Source: Agrocybe praecox (Eukaryota; Basidiomycota; Agaricomycetes; Agaricales; Agrocybaceae). From it: DNA of 64,000 nt. Position numbers and translations under genes: made by a program. Of this stretch, positions 9,651 to 21,229 are shown in pieces (position 1 is the first letter of the stretch; each line of letters starts with the position of its first letter). A model generated the notes under the pieces. That model was not told the origin of the DNA. It saw only the letters and a program-made list of their open reading frames with translations, and ran no database searches. Where the stretch lies: the NCBI GenBank assembly GCA_964017145.1, contig OZ024851.1, positions 3,038,001 to 3,102,000 of the forward strand, written 5' to 3'.

Positions 9651-11041
9651 TTACACAATTGATACATTGCCATCTATCATTTGAGCATCCCCAGTCGTAG
9701 AGATCTTGTCATTTGAAACGATGCCGGCGTCTCCTCCCTTCCAGTACGAGTTAGCACCATGATTGGCTGTCGTCGTGTCGTCGTTGGTACTCATCTCGGT
9801 ATGTTGGAATTGTATCGTAGTTTCAATGGTGCTTCCGTTCTTACCGCCGCTTGGGAGTGCATCCAGGGCAACTAACACGACAATAGTTGTAGGTAACAAT
9901 CCCTGTAACAATACCAATTATTCAAGGTACGATTAAACAATTAAAACAGTCCGAATACCTACCATGAGTGGTACCATAAGGTCCAAGAAGACGTTGAGGA
10001 TGGGACTATGACGTCTGAACAGGATGAGACTCGTTATCTGCAGTGATATTTAGTTCGTTTCAGTCAGTAAACTTTCTTATATTCCGTTCGGACAGAATTC
10101 TCACTTGGACTGCAGTATATAGGGCTCCCGTTTCGGAGAGAAGAAAAATTATTCCCTTGTAAGGTGATTTCTTCAAGGTCGTCCAGAGATTCTGCGACCC
10201 TTGGCTATGGTAGTTGACGTACCTGTAATCCATTGGAGCATGAGCGCATATTTCAATCAGTCCGCAAGGACCTCACTCACGCGATGCGGCCGATGATAAG
10301 GCCAGTGCATACCAAAAAGTTCCCGACAAGGAGAGCGGGCGATTCGGAACTTAATTTCTTGCCTCCCTTCACAGTAGCGAACGCGAAACCTGTAATCGAA
10401 CATTAGCTTGAGAACTGGAAGGATTATATCGACAAATGAGAAAAGAAGATATTACCGAATGCCGTGCACGAGATGCAGAAAGGTAGAGCCATAACGAGGT
10501 AGTTATAATTCCAAACTACCCAAGCCCTCCACATGATGACATAGTCACCGAACAAAAACTTGACAAAAGGAGGAAATGCGTCAGAGGTCGAGCCCAAGAT
10601 ACCGCGAGATAATGTGAAAAATACCTGGAAGATGGCAAGGGTGGTCAGAGTTTGTTGTATTTGAAGACTTTTCCCCAGCGTAGTAGGCTGAACACTGCGA
10701 GCTAGGACAATCCCAGAGTGAGCGACGGCAATGAAGTACATCACGACCAATGCAACGTAGAGCATATAATGAACTTGGGTGGGAGTTTTACGAGACCTGT
10801 GATTGGTAGAAAACAGACAAATATCCAGTGGTAAGCGGCCAACAAGGACATGCGATGAGCCTTGATAACATTACTGACGTCCATATCCACAACACGCCCA
10901 TAATGAGTACGGTGTGAATACCTGTGAAACGCGAATGGTCAATGTCGATGCAGGAATCATAGAGAAAACACCGAAAATACCCAGGAAAAGTGTCTCCCAG
11001 AATATAGAGAAAGAAGACGCTTGAATCTGACTTAGCGCCAT
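9651..11041 (-). CDS. Multi-pass membrane protein (Agaricomycete 7-TM family), member X
   Basis: A member of an uncharacterised multi-spanning membrane protein family expanded in mushroom-forming fungi. It starts MALSQIQASSFSIFWETLFLG at 11041, then a GT-AG intron leads into IHTVLIMGVLWIWTS. A long exon follows with hydrophobic helices and the hallmark FGDYVIMWRAWVVWNYNY (about 10500-10560), then ALPFCISCTAFG. The last exon reads LLPTTIVVLVALDALPS and a polar Ser/Thr/Asn-rich cytoplasmic tail to the stop at 9651. It has several 50-100 bp introns. The close relative Y at 12469-13825 has the same layout; a tail fragment lies at 800-1056. Function unknown; a receptor or sensor role is only a guess. 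Exon edges in the middle were not all resolved. Confidence 0.75.
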
Positions 11042-11092
11042 GTTTGAATTGACCTCGAGCAACCACTGCAGCGCAGGAGGGGCGTTGTCCTA

Positions 11093-11760
11093 TCCTTTTA
11101 TACGTTCTGCAGCGCTGACCACAAATAGGATTAGAGGTCCAGCGTAAAGAAGACCCTTAATGTGAATATTTCTTCTATGAGGTGGTACACTCATTTCTCT
11201 GAATATCGTCGGCAGGAGTGCCATGAACAACAATCCGTTTGATGATCGTCGTCCATAAGGCTTAGTATTTCTAAAGGTAGAAACCTTTCTATCAATGATA
11301 ATTGAGTTACCATGTACTAATTTAAAAATGCACCACTTACCCTTCCCATCGCCAAGTGTGATGTATGTGATTCTTCTTCCCAATATTGAGCTACTGACAC
11401 AAAAATACGTAGAATCAATGATATAAGTCCATAGATTTTAAAAAAGCGCGGATGAAATGAACGCGTGATATTCTGGCTGCGGAATCCTGAATAGCACGAC
11501 GCACAAAAAATTGAGATGAAGAGACCTGCAAAAAGCTCAAAGGAATTTGGAAAAAGAGTTCCTTGAAGCTCTATTTCCCACATGACGAGCCGCCGGATGA
11601 GGAATTGACGGAATGTGACATCGTGCAACTGACAACCAACAACATCGCCGTAGTCTTGAGAGCGACAGAGTACAACCGAGTAGATATGATTAGGGCAGAC
11701 CAGAGATTGAGCAGCGAGATAAAAGACAAGTATAGTACGCAGGATTGTCTTTAATCAAAC
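11093..11760 (-). pseudogene. Possible membrane-protein gene remnant
   Basis: On the minus strand a hydrophobic reading frame runs through LRTILVFYLAAQSLVC, FELFAGLFISIFCASCYSG and IYGLISLILRIFVSVAQYW. A plausible splice (GTAAGT near 11342, acceptor near 11270) continues to PYGRRSSNGLLFMALLPTIF and IHIKGLLYAGPLILFVVSAA before a stop near 11093. It lies between the two related 7-TM genes and has membrane character, but no start or family motif is clear. It may be a decayed third member or chance. Confidence 0.3.
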
Positions 11761-12468
11761 CTCACTGCAGATGAACACGGTGTCGCAACAATGACACGCC
11801 CCATGATCTAGAGACGATAACATGATCGTTCAATCCCAAATTATCGTTGTAGGAACCAGATCATACGAATCATCGTCAAGTTGTACCGGGATCCATCGTG
11901 GTTTAAATTTTGAAATGATCATATACGTCGCGGGTACCTGTCAATCTCTGTCGACGTAAATGTTTCGTAAGGTTCTGGAGGTCCGTTCCATCCGTGGCAT
12001 ACAAGAGAGTATGGTTGAAGAAATTGTTGTGTGCCACGACCAATTCCTTGCACAATTTATGCAGAATCACTTGATCTTGTTTCCACGAAAGCTGAGCATG
12101 CACATCTGGATTTTTAGGTGTTCGATAAAAGTTTTACAAAAAGAAACAAGAAAGAATCGAGTTGAAGTGAACGTTAAATACCGTGGTTCAGCCTGAGCGT
12201 TCTGATCCGAAGAACGAACAGTCTTGTCGTGAGTCGTGACATCACACTTATATGTACATAACAAATACATTTCACGTGCATGTTCTGACTTGGTCATGTG
12301 GTAAACGCGAACCGACGCGACTGTCAGGTCACTCAGTTGGTCCTTGGTGCCAGCTTAATTTTGAGTCGAGTTGTTTACTGTGCGTGTATATCCGGTTATA
12401 AGAAAAACATAAATTATGTGCATAATTAAGAAAATAAATATTTGAATCATCCTAGGCCCCGGCTAAAA
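11761..12468. other. Intergenic, no gene seen
   Basis: 3' flank of membrane protein Y. No exon supported in either direction. Confidence 0.4.
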
Positions 12469-13825
12469 CTACACTGCTGTATTGAAATGGACATTGTTGG
12501 GACCACAGGCCTTTTCCTTCTCCAAACGCGCTTTATCGCTGCTGTCATCTCCAATGTATCTAATAGACGAGGTGGCTGTGGTAGCAGTTTCCCCTTGGGT
12601 GGAGTGAACCACATGATCTTCAAACCGCATGCCAGTCTCGACACTGACGTTGAACGAAGTTGGGTTTGTCGAACTACTTGGAAGTGCGTCCATGGCAACC
12701 AAAACAACGATGGTGGACGGCAATAATCCCTAACGCCATGAAAGAACAATGATAGGTCAGTCTATACGACAAAATCAAGAAAGGAAATGGCTAACCATAA
12801 GTGGTACCATAAGATCCAGGAATACCGGGAGAATTGGGCTCTGGTGCTTGAAAAGAATAAGACTCGTTATCTTTAAAAAAACATTCAAAATTTCAGTAAA
12901 GCTCTCCAATTATTGTACGGGAAATTTTAACCTGAACAACCGTGTATAGCGCTCCTGTCTCAAAAAGGAGGATCACAATTCCTTTATAAGGGGACCGTTT
13001 AAAAGCAGATAAATTCTGCCCGTGACTAACATAATTGACGTATCTGTAAAAAATTAATTTAAGTGTGTGGCACTCGAATCTGGTGGAATAACATTACAGT
13101 ATGCGTCCAATGATCAAACCTGTGCAAATTAAGAAACTTCCTACAAGGAGAGCAGGAGGCTCTAAACTGAACTGTTGTCCTTTCTTTATGGTTGCAAATG
13201 CAAAGGCTGCGAAACGGCATATATTAGAACAATACATAATGACAAAGGAGACGTAAAATTTATTTACCAAACGCCGTACAAGATATGCAGAACGGCAGCG
13301 CGATGACCCAGTACCTGTAGTTCCACACAGTCCAAGTCCTCCACATGATGACATAGTCACCGAACATGAACTACAAGGTACACAAATTAGTATATGAGTT
13401 TTTCCCAGAAGCAGCGTAAATAACATACCTGAAATGTTGCAAGAGTGGTCAACGTTTGTTGAAGATGGACCAATTTGTTGAGCTCAGGATGCATGATGCG
13501 AGTCAACACGATGGTCGAATGCGCCACCGCTAGGAAGTACATCACCATCAATGCAGTATAGAGCATAAAGTGCACTCGTCTCCCGAGCTTGGGTGACCTA
13601 AGGATTCCGGAAAGAATTATCATTAGCTGATGCAACTCAACACTAACCTGAAGAACTTACGACCAAATCCACAAGACTACGACAATGAGCACACTATGGA
13701 CACCTATTATTTGTTCGGGTCAATTAGTTGGTCTTATTGAGAGCCTGAAGGAGGAAGAACTCACCGAGGAAAAGTGACTGCCAGAATATAGCCAAAGACG
13801 AGGCCTGCAACTCTGTCAACGCCAT
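12469..13825 (-). CDS. Multi-pass membrane protein (Agaricomycete 7-TM family), member Y
   Basis: Paralogue of the gene at 9651-11041. The start MALTELQASSLAIFWQSLFLG at 13825 is followed by an intron and VHSVLIVVVLWIWS, then RRVHFMLYTALMVMYFLAVA, HLQQTLTTLATFQ, FMFGDYVMMWRTWTVWNYRY (about 13310-13370) and ALPFCISCTAFG. It ends with STIVVLVAMDALPSSS and a polar tail to the stop at 12469. The order and spacing of the hydrophobic segments are the same as in member X, while the C-terminal tail has diverged, so the duplication is old. Same direction as X, about 1.4 kb apart. Function unknown. Confidence 0.75.
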
Positions 13826-16545
13826 TTTGAACAAGCGGCAATTACAGGAGAGAAGAGGTCTCAAAGGTTAGCTGAGCTCTTCACAGCTCGTATACCGCCA
13901 AAATGCACTTTGTTTATATACAGGCACGTACAACCTGCGTATACCATCATCAGTATACCTCGGAGCATGTTATTGATGGCCTGTGTTTGCCATGTATCTA
14001 TGATCCAAGCAAAAAATAACCCACCAATAAGATGTTCAAACATAGCTGTCGCACTGAAAGTAGAGACCGCAAACTTCTGATGGAATCGCTATAACCCCTG
14101 TTTTTGAAGTCGATTGCGGACAGCAGGCTTATTTCCTTTCGATTGAAAAGGAGATTGAAACGGCTTTGCGGTTATGAAAACTTGCAGTGGTAAGACGAAC
14201 AGTCATTGTGGAATGATGGCCGTTCCCAAGAACCATTGAGTGAATATTCATATCTTTAAGGTGCGTGCATGAACAGTTTTGAACAATTTTTGAGTGGCTG
14301 AAATAGCATTTAGAAATGGCATGACACAATATACGCACGACAATGCCGGACTTTTCATCAAAAATTCTGGAATTCAACTCGAGCTTCAAGCTTCATGTAA
14401 AATTTTGACTCGGATGCTTGCTCTTGTCTCAATAGTAATCGTTATGACATAAAGCTGCTCTCCTAGTGACCGATGGCAGTTCGATACTGGTTTATATCAA
14501 AACTGCGCCAAAGAGAACAATTCAAAAAGTTGGTATTTCGGTAAAATGATGGCAACACACCAGGACAAAAATATCATACACCAAGGCTCTACTCGCGATG
14601 GAGGCGTCACCGGCGGGTGTTTCAGTATTGCAAGGACACGTTTGTAGGGAGCAGGCACTGATAACCTGCGACAGAGAAACGCGCTGTTATCGTTCATAAA
14701 GCCGCTCTTTTAGAGCTCAACCGCTTATGGCGAACAAATATCGATGCAGACAGAACGATCAAGAATGCCCCGTGCCAATTAGCTCAGCGTCACGCGAGAA
14801 ACTTCAGACATCTTTGAAAGAATACTGGGTCATGAAAAAGGTAAGCTCTCTTATACGACAAATATAATCAAGCTTACATTATTGGAAGGAAGTAAACAAA
14901 AGCCCAAGGTTTACAAGATGACAAGCCTCAACCTAGTATTCAGACCGTAAAAAGTGGAAGAAATGTTGACCCCTCCGCTATCAAACGATTGCATGATAAA
15001 CACTGCAATATGACGGGTCGATGTCGTCAAAGTTGTTTAAAAAGAGTTCGCATCATCTCGAATTTGCCTTCTCTGAAGTAAGTAAGAATCCACGGTCAAA
15101 AAACAGAACGTCATTTCGAAACGCAAAAACCCATAGAGGCCGGGAATCCTATATATGAAGAGAATAAGGATTTGATCCCATCATGATTAGCTAAAGTTTA
15201 CGTAATCATTGGGTAAGCAGACGCGGCGCTGCAAGCGTCGCCCAAAACGGTTGGCCGTGGGCCGTGGCTGATCTCCTCCGCTAATTGGCGCGTTCTCACT
15301 CATTTGTCGCGCCAAATTTGTCTGTATATTTGTCTTAATATTATTTTAAGCCTGGGTATATTCATAGAAATACACTGCATGTCTTTTGGGGTGTGTTTTT
15401 GTGCTTTTTTTTTTTTTGCTTTTATGCAGAAGTTTTTCCTGCTCTTTCCCCCCATATTGATCGAAGCTCCATTTCAACTACTGCTGTTTGAGTCAATTTT
15501 CTCCTGTTTTGTCTCTATTGGGTAGCACAGCTGGAATAATGACACTGTCCTTTGATATTTTGATAACAAGTAGTATGTAGCAGGTGCTCCTTCATTGTAA
15601 GTAAATAAGATATGTGATAATAATAAAAAATAACAAAGACAAAAGCAGTGTCAGTCAGCTCTGTTTGGAGAGGGTGATATATATGACTATTAACTTAGTA
15701 TATGAGAATAAGATGTGTATGTGTCGGTCAGCTCCGTTTAGAGAAGGAAATATATATGTTTGTTAAATTATAAGATATGAAATATATTTTTATTAATGAA
15801 GTATAAGAAATTTCCCATAAATCCGTGTGACTGGATAAATGGGGGGTTGTGGAAGTCCAGGCAGTGGCGTGCAGAAAAGGCGTATCTGAGAGATCACGTA
15901 TCCGATCGAGGACGCGTCCCAAACGACTCGACTCAAAGAGAGCGCGTCTTTGGGAGCCATCCGCCAAGGACTTGAGTGTTTGAGATGCCCCAGGCGAACC
16001 GGTGCGGCTGCCCAGTCGCTGTACTACACACTGAAGAGGAATGGTGGGTGCGAGCAAAAAAAAAAAGCCCCGAGAATAGCGAGAAAGCGAGAAAGGCGAG
16101 CGGGATTTTTTTTTTTTTTTTTTTTGCACTCGAGTAGGAAGAAAGCGACGAGATGGGACAAGATTCCCACACTCTGGAGAGCCAAGGACTCACCATCGAA
16201 CACTCATGTGAGCCTGGCAGCATTGGCGGATATCCAAGGACACGGCAGGATTACTGTTCTGCAGACTATAGGCGGACCAATTTGATTAGCTACTGTTATC
16301 GAGGTCGAGCACAACGTCGACATCAGACGAGTGGCATACACTATGCGCCGGGCATCTGCGAGGTCATAATGATTCCTATTGTGACCCGTTAGAAAGGGCC
16401 GCGGGGACAATGCTAAAAACTGTTTGGCAGTGCATAATCTCAGAAATGGGTTTTTTTTTTTTTAAATTAATACAATACAACAGACCAAAAATGTAGTGTA
16501 CCTAGAGGTTGAATCTTCCTAATAAAAGACACTATAAATTTATTA
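13826..16545. other. Long gene-poor stretch
   Basis: No gene could be supported. The stretch holds homopolymer tracts (T runs at 15406-15417 and about 16108-16125, A run at 16056-16066) and AT-rich DNA. A minus-strand frame at 16204-16410 (RRIVYATRLMSTLCSTSITV) and a G+C-richer block at 15880-16040 look like decayed coding sequence, but I cannot name a family. Confidence 0.4.
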
Positions 16546-16655
16546 CGGAGAGGCGCGAAGCGCCAGCGGGGTCCAGGGGCGCAGCCCCGGCAAGCTGTTG
16601 ACCGAGCGTAGCAGGAGGTGAGCGAAGCGAACCCTCCGACGCGTAGCGACGGGTC
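16546..16655. repeat. GC-rich interspersed repeat with GCGAAGCG/GCGTAGCG motifs
   Basis: A compact GC-rich island in AT-rich surroundings: GAGGCGCGAAGCGCC, GGGGTCCAGGGGCGCAGCCC, GAGCGTAGC, GAGCGAAGCGAACC, GCGTAGCGACGGGTC. It contains an imperfect hairpin (GGGGTCCAGGGGCGCAGCCCCGG) and repeated GCGNAGCG. It looks like small GC-rich palindromic repeats known from organelle and some bacterial genomes, and is out of place compositionally here. Confidence 0.55.
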
Positions 16656-17152
16656 AAAAAGCTTGTTGAATATTGAGGTAGGACAGCGTGTCCATAAATT
16701 CCTGTGAGAAGATGTGTCAGCGGAACTGTGGGGAAGAGCAAAAATAAGAACAATGCGTACTTACAATTAAGAGACGTGGCTTGGCTATTTTACTCTATTT
16801 GTTGGAGCAAAAGATGTAGCCCATAATCTTTTCCTAACGCGAAAAACAGAAACAATATTAGACACGTGCAAATCTAAGTTGTACCTAGACTTGGACCGTG
16901 TAAGATTCACAAGTCAGGGTCAAATCCCATAACATCCTTGAATGCTTCATAACACCCCAAGATCTGTTGCCTATTTTCCGAGGCTTTCGTCCCTTCGCTG
17001 GTTTTCGCGCGGGTAGGTGGGGGGTGACAAAATGTTATCACAGTGGATCGAGGCGGATACGTCCCAAGGCGAACATGAGTAACAAGGTCTTTCGTTATAG
17101 GTATCCTGAAGGATGTCGGCGAAGACCCAGCTGATATGATACCTGGGATAAC
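16656..17152. other. Intergenic, no gene seen
   Basis: No coding exon supported. Confidence 0.4.
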
Positions 17153-17740
17153 CTATGACAAGGTTAGCAAGAGCAAAGAGTAGAGATAGAAAAAATCAAA
17201 TAGACCATGTTCGACAGATCTGTCCAGCAAGCGACTTCTCGATTCATATTGTTCTCGCAGAACGCAACCACCGCAGCAGCTATCAATTCCATCTGGGGGG
17301 AAAGAGCCCTCCTCATCGTTGAGTCTTCTGTCTTCCTGTACGAGCAGGTCGATTTCTCCCCACGAGCTCCAGAACACGTCCGTCATTATCATGAGATACC
17401 CTCCACAGATAAGGAACTGCATGTCTCTCCTCGTTCGCGCAACACAATGTCAGTGAACGTAGCCTAATCTCTTGAACAGCTCTACCGCAAAATCAGTCAC
17501 GGCCGATTCACCTGCGCGATGCAAGATGGAGTGGATGAGCTCGGTTGCAGCGGTCCACCATATGATCCGCTTCGACGGTCTGCAAAAGTTCAGCGCCAAC
17601 TTCATCGAGCTGAGGATCTGGTAGAGCATCCAAACTAAAGAAGGTAAGGGGTCTTGCCGTTTCATTTCGATATGATGTGCATCCAGGTCATTCAAGTTCC
17701 ACTCGTTGCCCGACTTTGGAGAGCGTAACAAATTAGCCAT
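17153..17740 (-). pseudogene. Broken copy of a recurrent Agaricomycete protein family, possibly nuclease-like
   Basis: Read on the minus strand, the frame opens with SPKSGNEWNLNDLDAHHI, then ESAVTDFAVELFKRLGYVH, then a TGA, then in the same frame ARTRRDMQFLICGG, TDVF and IDLLVQEDRR. I recognise this order (SPKSGNEW, ESAVDDFA, LLGY, RTRKD, ICGE, TDV, LLVQEDKR) as a hypothetical-protein family frequent in mushroom genomes. Beyond QEDRR the match moves to another frame (ELIAAAVVAFCENN), showing a frameshift. So there is at least one nonsense codon (17450-17452) and one frameshift. The TDV plus Q/E-D-K pattern hints at a PD-(D/E)XK fold (inference). Not functional as read. Confidence 0.65.
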
Positions 17741-18206
17741 GCTCGTAGAAAGAAAACACAGGTCTCACTCACCAGGCATCTGTTAAACATGTTTCAAGAG
17801 TTTGTAGTGCTCAGAATCGGGGCGTTCGAGCGTTCAGAAATGGCAGGCGATTCGGATGAAGCGTAGGCAGCCTGATTATCGGAAAGGGTAGGAAAAAGTG
17901 CACGTACAAGAATGTCTAGGGGATTCTGGCAGCTGGTCTTCTTGTTCTTCGGATAATATTGCTCTCGATCTTTCCGACACCCATTGTCAACGGCTTGTCG
18001 ATTTCATTGGGCCAATTCTGCCCATACTCGAGCGCATGATTTAAATAGAGTAAATCCTACATGTATTTATCTACAAATGAGTGAGTTGAAAAAACAACAG
18101 AGATAGAAAGGAATGGACGAACAAGTCATAAGGTATATAGTAGTCAGTCCTAAATTACAAGGTCGAAAAAAAAAACGAAGAAAATGAAGAAAAAAAACTA
18201 GTTAGG
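17741..18206. other. Intergenic, 3' flank of PEX13
   Basis: No coding exon supported. Short A runs lie just after the PEX13 stop. Confidence 0.5.
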
Positions 18207-19388
18207 TCAATCAATTTTCTTTGGTTCTCGTCGCTCTAGCACCTCCACCCATTTCTTAGGGAACCAGCCTTCCTTGCCTTCTCTTGTACGGCCTTTCCAC
18301 CACTCTCCTTCGACTTCTAATCGTGGATCAACCTCGGCACCCGTGCGGGGATCAAGCTTTGCTGTGATGGCCACGATCTCATTTTCTTTTAACGGTAACT
18401 CTGTGGGATTTGAAGGGGTGAAGGAGTACAGGGCGCGGGCAAATGTGAGAGAAGAGGCGTCAAGTGGTGGCAGTTGTCCAGGAAGAACACCACCGTTGGC
18501 AGCTGCTTGCGCTTGCGCGCGTTCGTTGAGGACGCGGATGAGTTTGGTCATGGCGTATGGTACACCGAAGATAGCAAGCAAGAAAATGATGATGGGTTTC
18601 TTGCTTGCTTTTTGTGGTGGTGGCCCTTGAGGCCCCTGAACCGGTCGGCCGTTGATAAATTCACGGAAATCATTGTTGAAGTTCCCCGCTGGGCTACTTG
18701 ACCGACCAGTAAGGAGGTCTTTCATCCACCTTAGAAGACCGAACAATCCCAAAACACTCCCAAGAGCATTCCGTAATTGTCCAAATTGTTCCACAACGCC
18801 CACCATGGCGAAAAAAGATGAATGTGTAGCCATAAATGTTGACTCCAGCATCTGCGAGACTCCGGTAAACGTCTGCACAATTGAATGCAGCAGCGCAAAG
18901 GTGTGTTGTGTCGTCGATTCCAAAGTCTGCGTTAAAGATGGATTTCCGTCTGGGCCGATAGGGAGACCATTAGGGCCCATCATTCCCATACCCATGCCAC
19001 CCATACCCATACCGTATCCTCCACCGTATCCGTACCCACCACCGTAGCTACCCATGCCACTATATCCACCTAGGCCGCCGTACGAACCCATACCGCCATA
19101 ACCACCGTAAGTGGATCCATAACCACCCAAGCCACCGTACGACCCAAGGCCGCTGTAACCAGCAGATCCATAGGCTCCAGCTCCAAGCCTCGAGTAGGGT
19201 GAGGCACCATAAGGTGAAGTCATCGTCGTGGATGGATTAGTAAACGACGCAGGCCGTTCTGGCACACTTGGCGGTGTAGATGTTGTCGGAGCCGCCGTCG
19301 TAGTCGACGCTGTTGCAGCAGACATTGGTATTGAAGCAGAAGTTACAGACCCTGATCCTCTCTCCCAAGGTTTTGGCGGAGACACCAT
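18207..19388 (-). CDS. PEX13: Peroxin-13 (PEX13), peroxisomal docking-complex protein
   Basis: Peroxisomal membrane component of the PEX13/PEX14/PEX17 docking complex that receives PEX5 and PEX7 carrying matrix proteins. Single uninterrupted frame of 393 aa. The N-terminus (MVSPPKPWERGSGS) is followed by a Ser/Thr/Pro region and a Gly/Tyr/Met-rich segment (about residues 60-145). Then come the conserved PEX13 core (TLESTTQHTFALLHSIVQTF, LESTFMATHSSFFAMVGV, LGSVLGLFGLLRWMKDL), a hydrophobic anchor (KKPIIIFLLAIFGVPYAMTK, about 265-285) and a C-terminal SH3 domain (about 316-386: ARALYSFTPSN, WWKGRTREGKEGWFPKKWVE). SH3 hallmarks ALY, WW and GWFP are all present. No intron is needed, unusual among its neighbours. 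Length fits the family. Confidence 0.97.
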   Translation of the reverse strand: MVSPPKPWERGSGSVTSASIPMSAATASTTTAAPTTSTPPSVPERPASFTNPSTTMTSPYGASPYSRLGAGAYGSAGYSGLGSYGGLGGYGSTYGGYGGMGSYGGLGGYSGMGSYGGGYGYGGGYGMGMGGMGMGMMGPNGLPIGPDGNPSLTQTLESTTQHTFALLHSIVQTFTGVSQMLESTFMATHSSFFAMVGVVEQFGQLRNALGSVLGLFGLLRWMKDLLTGRSSSPAGNFNNDFREFINGRPVQGPQGPPPQKASKKPIIIFLLAIFGVPYAMTKLIRVLNERAQAQAAANGGVLPGQLPPLDASSLTFARALYSFTPSNPTELPLKENEIVAITAKLDPRTGAEVDPRLEVEGEWWKGRTREGKEGWFPKKWVEVLERREPKKID

Positions 19389-19981
19389 GATTTGTATAGA
19401 AAATTTGTGAGGAGGTGGTCGGGTCGAGGAAGAGCTGTGATGCTGTGACGATATCCCGGGATTATGACTACCGGTGTGACGTGTGAAGTTAATTTACTAG
19501 GCTTGCCGCTTGAAACACTGAGTACTGAAAGTGAACGTTGAACGGTCGTCGAACAGAAATCGAACACAACTGGCCTTTACTGTTTACAGTCAAATGAGTA
19601 CAGTGTCGATGGGTACAACTCAGATGCGGATCTGACCAAGATCTGATGCGATCTGCTTACCAAGATTACCAAAAACGTACAGAATCAACAGAATCCATAC
19701 TATTATTTTAGAAATTGTTTAGAAACGTTTTACACATGCGAAATCTTATTGTTTTGAATAACTGAGGATGGTTATAATAACTGTTATTATTTTACAACTA
19801 AGCTGGTGCAAGAATCCGTCAAACATATCCATGACGCGCTCAAGCGGAGCACGTGACATTGTTTACCACGCCGTTCACGTTGCGAAATCCTTGCTCAATG
19901 CTCTTTCTATACCACCACTCCCAATCGTCTCCTCTCCCAATCCCTCTTCAAGTTGAATCTCGGGACTCCTCAATCTGCTTC
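19389..19981. other. Intergenic, PEX13 upstream region
   Basis: Between the PEX13 start and the stop of the next minus-strand gene. Nothing coding is supported. Confidence 0.5.
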
Positions 19982-21229
19982 CTAAAGCTCAAGGACCTCG
20001 CACTGCTCAAGATGCCCCTCCATTTTCGATGCCAGGAAGTAATTGTGGCACACTTTACATTGATCCACAATCCCCCAGAGCTCGTTTTTGGTCAGACCTC
20101 CTCCTGCTCGAAGACGCGCGATGTATTCCTCGGTTGGGTCAGTAAGCATTGCTTTCGCCTTTCCTTTTCCAGACCCTCCAGTTGATACCTTGTCATAGGT
20201 CCCTATTTCCGTGGCTCGGGATTTGGACTCGGCTTGAAGGATGGTCATGGGTTTGATATCGATGGGTGGACGGACGCGTATTTCCTCTGGTGAGTGTCCT
20301 TGACAAAGTAAGAGATCATCCATATAATTTTCATCAAAGTAGGGGTCGTCAATCTCGAAGTAGTTCTTGTTTGAGCTTGGGCCATGGTAATATCTTGGTA
20401 CCCTATGCGAGGGAGAACCTAGGTTCGCCAACGTCTTGTATACATCATCCATGTTACGCTCGGTGCCCTACATCGGAAAGATGAGGATTAATATGGACAA
20501 TATAGTGAGTTGTTCAATCGATAACTTACTTTAAGCAATGATGCAAAGCTTCGAGGAACAGCGACATTCCCACTATTCAACTGTTTTGTCCCGCCATACT
20601 CGTATGATGATTCACCGAGGTATCCCTCAAAGTAAGGTGCCACTTCCTTTCGATTGACTCTCTGCTCAAACATTAGAAGATAGGGTGCCATTTTTGGACG
20701 TTCTCCATTCACTGAAGACACGGTAAGTAATATTCTTTGTTTCTCGAACACTAGCAGTAACGTACAACTCGAATAGGGTATATGTCTGTACTCTGAGACT
20801 AGGTTTGTTGTCTCTCTTTTGCGTGTAAGATTGACTACGCAGTATTAGGGTTAATAATGGCTGTGACTACTCCCTTGCCAGCTAACGGCTTACCCGTAAA
20901 CCCGCACTGACTATCTTTGAAGAAGCAGTATGCCACGATACTGTTGCACGTTCTTTGGACAACGATACGGCATGGACGAGGCTCATCCGATACCATACCA
21001 CAGAAACATTCGATAAAAATGCTCTTATTGTCAAGATATTGTTTAAGGTTGGTGATGCGGCCACGAGAGGATAGCGGCCTACATGGTATGTCAGTTGCAA
21101 AGATTTCTCAACTTCGGTCTTAAGAACATACCAGGCAATTGAACAGACAGTCCTTGCCATCCGTGAATATACAACAACGTCTTGGCTTCGTCGCTGAGCT
21201 TCGCGCGGAGCAAAGAAAACACCTTCCAT
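19982..21229 (-). CDS. Hypothetical cysteine-rich protein with C-terminal C2HC finger
   Basis: I do not recognise the family. Four exons join in phase: 21229-21132, 21078-20894, 20711-20530, 20467-19982, giving 316 aa. Exon 2 encodes a cysteine cluster (ECFCGMVSDEPRPC ... YCFFKDSQCGF) that loosely resembles a GRF-type zinc finger. Exon 3 holds APYLLMFEQRVNRKEVAPYF. The last exon has DDVYKTLANLGSPSHR, an acidic stretch, a Gly/Lys-rich linker and a clear C-x2-C-x11-H-x3-C finger (CKVCHNYFLASKMEGHLEQC) six residues from the end. Two zinc-binding sites suggest a nucleic-acid or protein adaptor role (inference). The first exon is the least certain; the start could also be 21250. Confidence 0.55.

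Noticed and set aside
15304..15525. Hydrophobic open frame (FFFAFMQKFFLLFPPILIEA)
   Set aside because: Driven by a T-rich tract; no splice partners or homology, probably chance.
18274..19047. Open frames on the plus strand opposite PEX13
   Set aside because: Shadows of the Gly/Tyr-rich PEX13 coding sequence; no motifs of their own.
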